5,082 bases of DNA from Planctomycetota bacterium (GTDB lineage: Bacteria > Planctomycetota > Planctomycetia > Pirellulales > Pirellulaceae), in NCBI GenBank assembly GCA_019347795.1, contig JAHWKS010000500.1, forward strand, positions 1 through 5,082, read 5' to 3'. The notes under the pieces are model-generated. The model saw only the letters and a list, made by a program, of their open reading frames with translations, made no database searches and was not told where the DNA came from. Positions 1 to 4,988 of this stretch are shown piece after piece; within the stretch, counting starts at the first letter, position 1, and each line of letters starts with the position of its first letter. The translations under genes and the position numbers were made by a program.

Positions 1-333
1 TACGGCGTCGATGGCCGCGAGGACTACCGCAACGGCAAGCTCCGCTGCGTGAAAGCCGCCACGGGTGAAGTGGTCTGGTCCAACGACGAGTTCGGGGTGG
101 CCCACGTCCTCCTGGCGGGCGACCGCCTGCTCGCCCTCAAGGTCAGCGGAGAGCTGGCGATTGTCCCCGCTACTCCCGCGGGCTATCAACCCCTGGCGAC
201 CGCGCGCGTGGCCGATTCCGGCGCCACGCGGGCCTTGCCCGCCCTCTCCCAAGGCCGCCTCTATCTTCGCACCAACGCCGACAACGGCGGAGTGCTGAAG
301 TGCATCCGTCTGGCCGGCGGCGACTCTCGCTGA
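1..333 (+). CDS. PQQ-like beta-propeller repeat protein, C-terminal part (5' truncated by window edge)
   Basis: The reading frame is open from base 1 to the TGA at 331-333, giving 110 residues with no start in view, so only the C-terminus is present. Residues 14-27 (LRCVKAATGEVVWS) are a typical PQQ/BamB-type blade motif: an aromatic or basic strand, then a x-TGEVxW turn. Two more strand-turn units follow, LLAGDRLLAL at 37-46 and ALSQGRLYLR at 81-90, and the chain ends with VLKCIRL at 98-104, the usual closing strand of these propellers. Planctomycetes carry many such exported propeller proteins; most are uncharacterised, and homology does not show that this one binds PQQ or has dehydrogenase activity. 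The signal peptide and other blades would lie upstream. It reads towards the next gene but is separated from it by 244 bases with a possible terminator, so they are probably separate units. The family call is fairly safe; a substrate cannot be given. Confidence 0.82.
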   Translation, partial: YGVDGREDYRNGKLRCVKAATGEVVWSNDEFGVAHVLLAGDRLLALKVSGELAIVPATPAGYQPLATARVADSGATRALPALSQGRLYLRTNADNGGVLKCIRLAGGDSR

Positions 334-383
334 CACGCCGCCGCTTCCCACCGGGTCCAGGCATAGTTGACGCGGGAGAACCG

Positions 384-411
384 GACGCTAGCGCGTCGCG
401 GCCGACTTTTT
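384..411 (+). terminator. Possible weak terminator / GC hairpins after the propeller gene
   Basis: Two short overlapping hairpins can form: GACGC-TAGC-GCGTC (384-397) and GTCG-CGGC-CGAC (395-406). The second is followed directly by TTTTT (407-411). They lie about 50-75 bases after the propeller stop codon, where a terminator would be expected. The stems are only 5 and 4 bp, so this is weak evidence. A second T-run at 447-453 has no clear stem before it. The segment around CCGGACGCTAGCG resembles a palindromic intergenic repeat that I recall from planctomycete genomes, but this was not checked. Confidence 0.3.
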
Positions 412-468
412 GCGCGGCGCCGTCGCGAAGATACGGTCGCCAAATCTTTTTTTCCCGACGTGTCGCCG

Positions 469-500
469 TTGTGCGGGATCGGGCATTTCCAGCTTATAAG
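469..500 (+). promoter_or_regulatory. Candidate promoter of the RTX/peptidase gene
   Basis: TATAAG at 495-500 matches five of six bases of a sigma-70 -10 box and stands out in a GC-rich spacer 78 bases before the ATG at 578. The best -35 candidate, TTGTGC at 469-474, matches only three of six bases at a 20-base spacing, so the element is poor without an activator. The left arm of the 11-bp inverted repeat (483-493) would fall between the two boxes. Confidence 0.25.
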
Positions 501-550
501 ATTGCGGCCTGCCTCTCGGAAGGCTGCATCGAGACTGACGCTGGAAATGC
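483..550. repeat. Perfect 11-bp inverted repeat in the leader of the RTX/peptidase gene
   Basis: GCATTTCCAGC at 483-493 is the exact reverse complement of GCTGGAAATGC at 540-550, with 46 bases between the arms. A small inner hairpin (GCCT...AGGC, about 511-525) lies between them. The right arm ends 27 bases before the start codon and 14 bases before the AAGGGA ribosome-binding site. It could be a pair of operator half-sites or, if transcription starts further upstream, an RNA stem closing the leader. No T-run follows, so it is not a terminator. Confidence 0.6.
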
Positions 551-577
551 TTTCTCCTATACGCAAGGGATCATCCG

Positions 578-1792
578 ATGAAAACGACCAAACGATCCGC
601 ACGGCCGAAGCGCACGCTCTCTCTGGAAACCTTGGAGCGGCGCGAGATGTTCGCCTCCGCCGCGCTGAGCAGCACGGTGCTCACCATCCGGGGAGACAGT
701 TGGAACAACGACGCCCGCGTCGATTTGAGCGGGGGGAAAGTCAAGGTGGAGATCGTCTCCACGCCGCGGACGGGGTTCGCCCTGACGCCCGACGTGGTGC
801 GGAAAGAGTTCTCGGCCTCGTCGGTGAAGCTGATCAAGTTCTACGGGTACGACGGCAACGATCGCTTCGTCAACAACCTGCGCTACGTTCCCTCTATCGC
901 CGAAGGAGGAAATCATAACGACTACCTGGAAGGCTACGACGCCGTGGACAAGTTCTACGGCGGCGCCGGCAACGACACGCTCAAAGGGTACGGCGGCAAC
1001 GATCTGCTGCACGGCGGGAGCGGCAATGACGTGATCTATGGCGGCGCCGGAAATGACGACCTCTACGGCGACGGAGGCCGGGACAAGCTGTACGGCGAGG
1101 CCGGGCTGGACGGCCTTTACGGCGGCGCCGGCGCCGATGAGCTGCGCGGCGGCGCCGGCGCCGATCGCTTCCTGGTCATGTCGGGCGCCAGTGAGCACAA
1201 AGACGCCGTGGGCCAGGACGCCGTCATCCACTTCAAGACCGGCGACAAGTCTTGGAGCGAGGAGGAGATCGAAGACGTCGACCTGGGTCTGCGCGCGCTC
1301 CACCACAAAACCGGCAACGATAATCTGCTGGAGCTGAAGAACGGCGGCTCGCTCACCTTCCAGCGCTACAAGAGCGGCTCGAAGTCGTCGGTCCTCGCCG
1401 ATAACAACAGCGCGGGAAGAATCCGTATGTACGACTCCGTGTTCGCCAGCCCCGGCTTGACGGCCCTCACGACGGTGCACGAAATCGCCCACAACTGGGA
1501 CAACGAGCACAGTAAGTGGAGCCAGTGGCAGAAGGAATCCGGTTGGCGCAGCACGAAGCCGTCGGCCGCGACGTTGAAAAACTACTCAGAGTCCGGAGAC
1601 GGCAAGTGGTGGCATCAGAAGAGCGTTTCCTTCGCTCGCAGCTACGGCAAGACCAATCCGTATGAAGACTTCGCCACGTCGTGGGAGAGCTACTTCGTAT
1701 TCAAGCACGGCATGACAAACTCGCTGGGCGTGAGCAAGCTGCCGGCCGACAAAGTCGCCCACCTTGACTCATTCTTCGCGTCCTTGGGGTAG
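578..1792 (+). CDS. Secreted RTX-like repeat protein with C-terminal HExxH metallopeptidase-like domain
   Basis: The 404-residue product starts at ATG 578, with AAGGGA (565-570) seven bases upstream. Residues 1-27 are basic and then carry LSLETLERREMF, the LExLExR motif found at the N-terminus of many exported planctomycete proteins (compare the Planc_extracel / LEPR-XLL type). Residues 30-125 form a beta-rich leader of the kind that precedes calcium-repeat blocks. Residues 128-199 hold eight consecutive nonapeptides of the hemolysin/RTX type (GGAGNDTLK, GYGGNDLLH and so on), which in this family bind Ca2+ in a parallel beta-roll; units 5 to 8 lose the Asn. Residues 211-224 (DAVIHFKTGDK) resemble the strand that usually closes an RTX block. 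Residues 230-404 are peptidase-like: HEIAH at 301-305 would give two zinc ligands and the general base Glu302, and NPYEDFATSWESYF at 360-373 offers Glu363 as a likely third ligand, as in gluzincin-type domains. It is probably extracellular; the substrate is unknown and activity is not proven. It appears to be a single-gene unit ended by the hairpin at 1822-1844. Confidence 0.85.
   Translation: MKTTKRSARPKRTLSLETLERREMFASAALSSTVLTIRGDSWNNDARVDLSGGKVKVEIVSTPRTGFALTPDVVRKEFSASSVKLIKFYGYDGNDRFVNNLRYVPSIAEGGNHNDYLEGYDAVDKFYGGAGNDTLKGYGGNDLLHGGSGNDVIYGGAGNDDLYGDGGRDKLYGEAGLDGLYGGAGADELRGGAGADRFLVMSGASEHKDAVGQDAVIHFKTGDKSWSEEEIEDVDLGLRALHHKTGNDNLLELKNGGSLTFQRYKSGSKSSVLADNNSAGRIRMYDSVFASPGLTALTTVHEIAHNWDNEHSKWSQWQKESGWRSTKPSAATLKNYSESGDGKWWHQKSVSFARSYGKTNPYEDFATSWESYFVFKHGMTNSLGVSKLPADKVAHLDSFFASLG
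959..1174 (+). repeat. Eight tandem 27-base units coding RTX-type nonapeptides
   Basis: The block codes eight contiguous nonapeptides of the form GGxGxDxLx. At DNA level the units have diverged, but GGCGGCGCCGGCGCCGAT occurs exactly twice, at 1121-1138 and 1148-1165, one 27-base period apart. This suggests that the last two units arose by a recent duplication or were homogenised. The first four units keep the GND calcium-binding core; the fifth to eighth read GRD, GLD, GAD and GAD. Confidence 0.85.
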
Positions 1793-1821
1793 ACGGCGAG
1801 TTACTCATGGTGACTTCTTCC

Positions 1822-1844
1822 CGGCGGCTTTCAGCCGCCGTTTT
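1822..1844 (+). terminator. Rho-independent terminator of the RTX/peptidase gene
   Basis: CGGCGGCT (1822-1829) and AGCCGCCG (1833-1840) pair perfectly over 8 bp around a 3-base loop and are followed by TTTT (1841-1844). It lies 30 bases after the stop codon of the + strand gene. No T-run follows it on the opposite strand, so it should act only on + strand transcripts. It overlaps the stop codon of the - strand sulfatase remnant (1831-1833). A second GCGCC-TTC-GGCGC hairpin with TTTTT at 1884-1902 could act as a backup, but it lies inside the former sulfatase coding sequence and may be chance. Confidence 0.75.
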
Positions 1845-2230
1845 GGTGCGTTTGACCCCACACCTTCGGCGTTTGAAAGTCCGGCGCCTTCGGCGCGTTT
1901 TTGGGAGGCGCCGCTCCTTGGGCGAACGAGTCCAGCCGCGATGTCAGTCCCCGCACCTTTTCCGCATGCGTGGAGGCGAGATTCTTTGTCTCGGCGAGGT
2001 CGTCGTCGAGATTAAACAGCTCCCGAACGACGGTTTCCGAAGCCCGCCCCTTTCGCTTGCGGCGGGGCTGGGCGGACGATTCATCGACGGCGCTGCGGTC
2101 GCCGCGGACGACGAGCTTCCACGGGCCGCTGCGGATCGCCCCGCCCGAGGGGGCGACGTTGAGCAGAATCTCTTCGTGCGGCGAATGCTAGGAAACACGC
2201 GACCAACAACGAAAGTGAGCGGCGGTTCAT
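1831..2230 (-). pseudogene. Sulfatase remnant with internal deletion (signal peptide joined out of frame to the C-terminus)
   Basis: Reading leftwards, an ATG at 2230-2228 begins [17 protein letters not shown], a good Sec signal peptide. Within about 17 codons the sulfatase C-terminus takes over in another frame. From 2184 to the TGA at 1833-1831 this frame codes about 117 residues: SPHEEILLN, then GAIRSGPWKLV, ELFNLDDDLAETKNLA and, near the end, PKVWG. These are hallmark C-terminal motifs of planctomycete type I (formylglycine) sulfatases. An in-frame TAG (2190-2188) stands just before it. The usual central region of several hundred residues is missing, including the C-x-P/A-x-R site that matures to formylglycine and the metal ligands, so no active enzyme can be made. 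The join lies near TCGCCG (2184-2179), where the two frames overlap. The C-terminal frame has no other stop codon, so the deletion may be fairly recent. Such enzymes hydrolyse sulfate esters on algal polysaccharides. The remnant diverges from the DUF1559 operon. The family call is strong; the deletion mechanism is inferred. Confidence 0.8.
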
Positions 2231-2266
2231 GGCGACGGCTCTCGTGTGAGGGTGAACGACTCCAAG

Positions 2267-2272
2267 AGTATA
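2267..2272 (-). promoter_or_regulatory. Possible leftover -10 box of the sulfatase remnant
   Basis: On the - strand these bases read TATACT, five of six matches to a sigma-70 -10 box. They lie 36 bases before the remnant's ATG, a normal distance. No convincing -35 hexamer stands 16-18 bases upstream, so this is only a candidate. Confidence 0.25.
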
Positions 2273-2324
2273 GCGTGCGCAAGGCCCCGCGGGAGCGTCG
2301 CGATGCAATCGGAAATTTTGCAGC

Positions 2325-2356
2325 TTGAAATACCTGCGCCGAAGGTGGATGATAAT
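2325..2356 (+). promoter_or_regulatory. Candidate promoter of the DUF1559-lipoprotein operon
   Basis: TTGAAA (2325-2330) matches five of six bases of a sigma-70 -35 box. Seventeen bases later GATGAT (2348-2353) matches four of six bases of a -10 box; an overlapping GATAAT (2351-2356) matches five of six but at a 20-base spacing. Transcription would start about 40-45 bases before the GTG at 2405, which agrees with that start rather than with a longer protein beginning further upstream. Confidence 0.4.
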
Positions 2357-2404
2357 CGCATTGCGTGCGGTCCTTCGCCCTTATTCGCTTTGGAGGACAT
2401 CGTC

Positions 2405-3448
2405 GTGAACTCGCTCTCTTCTTCGCCCTCGCCGAGGCGCGGCTTCACCTTGGTGGAGTTGCTTGTGGTCATCGCCATCATCGGAATCCTGGTGGCGCTG
2501 TTGCTGCCCGCGGTGCAAGCCGCGCGGGAAGCGGCCCGGCGGATGTCGTGCAGCAATAATCTCAAGCAGATCGGCATAGCGCTGCACAACTATCACGACA
2601 CCTACAAGTCGTTCCCGATGGCCTACTTCGTTTACATCGATCCCGCCAGCTCGACGTTCAACATTCAAGCGTGGGGAACGCTCACGCTGCCGTTCCTGGA
2701 GCAGCAGCCGCTGGCCGACCAGTACGACTACAATTATCCGGCCTGCGATCAGGCGGGGCCGATCGGGCAAAACAACAACCGTCTCATCCAGACGCCCTTG
2801 GAGGTCTTCGCTTGTCCATCCGCGGGGGGCGCCGATGGGCAAAGAATTTACGACGGCGGCCTGCCGGCGAATCCCAGCGGCTTGCCGCTTCCGGCGCTCA
2901 CCTGGAGGGCCGCTCCTTCCGACTACTGCATCTCGACCGGCGTTCGCGGCGTCTTCGCGAACATCGCCTATGCCGGCAACGCCGCCGGCACAAGGCACGG
3001 CTTACTTCAGGACCACATAAACATTCCGGGCATCTTCACCGGCTCAAACCGCGGGGCGACGTTCGCCTCCATTTTGGACGGATCCTCCAACACGATCCTG
3101 GTCGGGGAGCGTACGGGAGGCGCCAAGATCTTCAGCAAGCGAGTTGAATGGTCGTCCTCGTCCGCCGCCCAGTTCGGGGCGGCCAATGGCGGCGGATGGG
3201 GAGACGCGCTCAACGGCGAACATTGGCTCAGCGGAACGCTCTTTAGCGGCCTTCCCGATCCTCCCCAAGAAGGCCCCTGCGGCATCAACTGCACCAACCT
3301 TCGCGGATACGGCTTCCACAGCTTCCATCCCGGAGGCTGCCAGTTCTTAATGGCGGACGGCTCGGTGCAGTTCCTCTCAACCTCGGCCGTGCAACTGGCG
3401 ACCGCCGCCCGCATCACAAGGGAAAAAGGCGAAGTCAATCCGAATTGA
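2405..3448 (+). CDS. DUF1559 protein with prepilin-type N-terminal cleavage/methylation motif
   Basis: The product has 347 residues when started at GTG 2405, which has GGAGGA (2392-2397) seven bases upstream. The frame stays open further upstream, but that would put over 60 residues before the pilin motif, far longer than a normal prepilin leader. Residues 1-13 form a basic leader ending at Gly13; GFTLVE (13-18) is the type IV prepilin peptidase site, with cleavage after Gly13 and Glu18 at position +5. Residues 19-46 are a hydrophobic helix ending in [14 protein letters not shown], near-invariant in this planctomycete family. The rest is the DUF1559 (SBP_bac_10, PF07596) domain, with [14 protein letters not shown] at 51-64, the usual [12 protein letters not shown] motif at 225-232, and the C-terminal H-x9-DG signature at His308 to Asp318-Gly319. 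Length is typical. The family is greatly expanded in planctomycetes and is thought to be an exported pseudopilin-like surface or periplasmic protein; its role is unknown. It is followed after 11 bases by a small lipoprotein gene, a very common pairing. Confidence 0.93.
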   Translation: MNSLSSSPSPRRGFTLVELLVVIAIIGILVALLLPAVQAAREAARRMSCSNNLKQIGIALHNYHDTYKSFPMAYFVYIDPASSTFNIQAWGTLTLPFLEQQPLADQYDYNYPACDQAGPIGQNNNRLIQTPLEVFACPSAGGADGQRIYDGGLPANPSGLPLPALTWRAAPSDYCISTGVRGVFANIAYAGNAAGTRHGLLQDHINIPGIFTGSNRGATFASILDGSSNTILVGERTGGAKIFSKRVEWSSSSAAQFGAANGGGWGDALNGEHWLSGTLFSGLPDPPQEGPCGINCTNLRGYGFHSFHPGGCQFLMADGSVQFLSTSAVQLATAARITREKGEVNPN

Positions 3449-3459
3449 GGAAACCACGC

Positions 3460-3900
3460 ATGCATCTTCGATTCGCCGCGGCGGTCCTCATCGCCGGCGT
3501 GTTCCTCGCCAGCGCGTCCTGCTCGCAATCGGACCCCAATCGCAAGGCCACGTATCCCGTGGCCGGGGAGTTGTACGTGGATGGAAAGCCGGCGGAGAAC
3601 GTTCAAGTGGTCCTCCATGATCGAGCGGGGATGGACACAGCTCAGCCCACGTTCTCCACGACCTTTACAGGCAAAGACGGGAAATTCTCTCTCTCCACCT
3701 ACGAAGCGGGAGACGGCGTTCCGGCCGGCGACTACGCCGTGACCTTCCGCTGGGGCGAGCTGAATGTGTTCAGCATGCAATACGGCGGACCGGATAAGCT
3801 CAAGGGCAAGTACGACGATCCCGAGACGACGCCATTCCAGGTAACCGTCGAAGAGGGAAAGCCAACCGATCTGGGCCGCATCGAACTGACAACTGAGTGA
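3460..3900 (+). CDS. Small transthyretin-like (carboxypeptidase-regulatory-like) lipoprotein
   Basis: The product has 146 residues from ATG 3460. GAGG (3447-3450), nine bases upstream, overlaps the TGA of the DUF1559 gene; a TTG at 3445 in the same frame is less likely because it lies before this site. Residues 1-20 are a signal sequence (basic start, hydrophobic AAAVLIAGVFLASAS) followed by Cys21, a likely lipidation site, although the -3 position is Ser instead of the usual Leu, so the lipobox is imperfect. Residues 32-146 form one beta-sandwich of the transthyretin/carboxypeptidase-regulatory type: YPVAGELYVDGKPAENVQVV at 32-51, GKDGKFSLSTYEAGDGVPAG at 71-90, DYAVTFRW at 91-98, then KGKYDDPETTPFQVTV at 115-130. 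This is the standard small planctomycete lipoprotein found after DUF1559 genes. It probably sits in a membrane facing the periplasm or outside; partner and function are unknown. It is translated from the same transcript as its upstream neighbour. Confidence 0.88.
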   Translation: MHLRFAAAVLIAGVFLASASCSQSDPNRKATYPVAGELYVDGKPAENVQVVLHDRAGMDTAQPTFSTTFTGKDGKFSLSTYEAGDGVPAGDYAVTFRWGELNVFSMQYGGPDKLKGKYDDPETTPFQVTVEEGKPTDLGRIELTTE

Positions 3901-3945
3901 CGTGGAACTGCGAAGCGGGACTCGGACGTTCGGCGTCTCGATATT

Positions 3946-3976
3946 TTTCCGGCGACTATCGCAGCTTCGCCGGAAA
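3946..3976. repeat. Perfect 10-bp inverted repeat after the lipoprotein gene
   Basis: TTTCCGGCGA (3946-3955) and TCGCCGGAAA (3967-3976) are exact reverse complements around an 11-base loop. Ts lie before the stem and As after it on the + strand, the opposite of an intrinsic terminator on either strand. It starts 45 bases after the lipoprotein stop and could protect the 3' end of the transcript or be a protein-binding site. Confidence 0.6.
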
Positions 3977-3977
3977 T

Positions 3978-4058
3978 AAAACGCAAGAGACGCGAAGGGC
4001 GCAAACGGCGCGAATGAGTCCATTGCGCCTTTTGCGCCCTTTGCGTCGTTAGCGTTTT
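3978..4058. repeat. Long imperfect inverted repeat between convergent genes; likely two-way terminator or dispersed palindromic repeat
   Basis: The left arm (3978-4016) pairs with the right arm (4021-4058) around the loop AGTC (4017-4020). Only about five mismatches or single-base bulges interrupt the roughly 38-bp stem, which includes AAGGGCGCAAA against TTTGCGCCCTT and ends in AAAACGC against GCGTTTT. After the stem the + strand continues with a pyrimidine-rich stretch (TTTTCTTCTT to 4063), and the - strand with TTTTATTT, so termination in both directions is plausible between the lipoprotein gene and the FkbM gene. Arms rich in GGGCGCAAAG resemble repeats that I recall scattered through other bacterial genomes, whose translation gives AKGAKGA or FAPFAP runs; this was not checked here. 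No transposase or clear target duplication is visible. Confidence 0.7.
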
Positions 4059-4143
4059 CTTCTTGCGGACCGGGTAGGGAATCGACGCTTAAGTCCATGG
4101 GACGAGTCATGGTCTTGAACGTCTGCCGTCCCTTGGCCCGTCG

Positions 4144-4944
4144 TTACCGCCAGGCCCAGATTTCGCCGAACTTCATGCAGTAGTAGTCGAACCAGGGCTT
4201 GCGGATGGCGACTTGGAAGCCGTGCTTTCGAAGCATCGCGACGAGCTCCTGATGGCGGTGGCCGGGGTGGAGCTCATGGAACTCCATCGCAATCCGCTCG
4301 ATGCGGTTCCAGTGCCGCGTCGGCAAGTCGCGGAGCATCGTGTACTCGGCGCCTTCGCAGTCGATCTTGAGGAAGTTCACCTCGTCCACGTCGCGCTCAT
4401 CCATCAAGCGAGCCAGCGAGATGCAGGGGGCGGCGACGCGGACGGGCTCAACGCCGGGTCGCCCGTAGAGCAGTCGCACCAAGGCCCGCGTGATCCCCGC
4501 CGGCCGCCAGCCGCGCTGGTGGGTGACGATGTTGAAGCCTGGATAGTGCTCCAGCTCAATCGTCTCGCCGTCGCGGCCGATGGCAGCCTGCACCGACTCC
4601 ACGTGCGAGAGCAGGTTGAGCCGGGCGTTATGCTCCAGCGTTTCGAGGGTGCTGGTCGGTTCAATGGCGATCACGCGTCCATGCTCCGCCTGCGGCGCGG
4701 CCCAAAGCGAGAACAGACCCATGTTGGCGCCGATGTCGATCACCGTGTCGTCCGGGCGAATCTCGAATCCGGGCCGGCAGTAGCGGCTGCGGTGAAAGAT
4801 TTCGCGGATCAGGAACTTCGCGGCCCCGCGCATCGGCGAGGGAAAGCGGAACTCCAGTCCGTTCGGGAGATCAAGGCCGTCGTAGAAGACCGGCGCGGCG
4901 AGATGTTCAGACGGTGAACGAACAGCGGCGGCAGTGCGGATCAC
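4144..4944 (-). CDS. FkbM-family SAM-dependent methyltransferase
   Basis: The 266-residue product starts at a GTG (4944-4942) that has GGAG six bases upstream on the - strand (4954-4951), and ends at TAA 4146-4144. Residues 66-79 (DTVIDIGANMGLFS) are the glycine-rich SAM-binding motif I, and AIEP at 93-96 gives the acidic residue that holds the SAM ribose. Residues 191-200 (FLKIDCEGAE) match the signature FLKIDxEGAE of the FkbM family (Methyltransf_21), and the C-terminal part fits a complete enzyme of normal length. No signal peptide or membrane segment is seen, so it is probably cytosolic. Members transfer a methyl group from S-adenosylmethionine, often to sugar hydroxyls in exopolysaccharides, lipopolysaccharides or natural products; the substrate here cannot be told. 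No glycosyltransferase is in view, although upstream genes beyond the window edge might add context. It converges with the lipoprotein gene and appears to be transcribed alone or as the last gene of its unit. Confidence 0.92.
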   Translation of the reverse strand: MIRTAAAVRSPSEHLAAPVFYDGLDLPNGLEFRFPSPMRGAAKFLIREIFHRSRYCRPGFEIRPDDTVIDIGANMGLFSLWAAPQAEHGRVIAIEPTSTLETLEHNARLNLLSHVESVQAAIGRDGETIELEHYPGFNIVTHQRGWRPAGITRALVRLLYGRPGVEPVRVAAPCISLARLMDERDVDEVNFLKIDCEGAEYTMLRDLPTRHWNRIERIAMEFHELHPGHRHQELVAMLRKHGFQVAIRKPWFDYYCMKFGEIWAWR

Positions 4945-4967
4945 GGCAAACTCCGGCGGAGGGCAAC

Positions 4968-4988
4968 GTGAAGCCGAAATGGCTTCAC
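4968..4988. repeat. Perfect 8-bp hairpin in the leader of the FkbM gene
   Basis: GTGAAGCC (4968-4975) and GGCTTCAC (4981-4988) are exact reverse complements with a 5-base loop. The structure lies 24-44 bases before the GTG start on the - strand and ends 13 bases before the ribosome-binding site. Neither strand has a T-run after it, so it is not a terminator; it may be an operator or an RNA leader hairpin. Confidence 0.55.

Noticed and set aside
367..918. 183-codon + strand frame running from the spacer into the RTX/peptidase gene
   Set aside because: It overlaps the real gene in another frame, has no family motif and is arginine-rich as expected for a GC-rich shadow frame.
557..1510. 317-codon open frame on the - strand opposite the RTX/peptidase gene
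   Set aside because: Its valine/alanine-rich repeats are the antisense image of the glycine/aspartate codons on the + strand; there is no family motif.
1884..1902. Second terminator-like hairpin GCGCC-TTC-GGCGC with TTTTT
   Set aside because: It was not listed as a separate terminator because the same bases encode the sulfatase C-terminus (NAPKAP), so the short stem may be due to codon content.
1807..2328. 173-codon + strand frame between the RTX/peptidase and DUF1559 genes
   Set aside because: The - strand of the same region codes clear sulfatase motifs, so this frame is the antisense of the remnant.
3007..4110. 367-codon open frame on the - strand across the DUF1559 and lipoprotein genes
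   Set aside because: It is antisense to two well-supported genes. Its AKGAKGA and FAPFAPFA runs come from translating the long palindrome at 3978-4058.
4099..4132. GGGACG...CGTCCC inverted repeat downstream of the FkbM gene
   Set aside because: The stem is only 6 bp with a 22-base loop and has no T-run on the relevant side; this could be chance.
4213..4917. 234-codon + strand open frame opposite the FkbM gene
   Set aside because: It mirrors a gene with clear SAM-binding and FkbM motifs; high GC content keeps antisense frames open.
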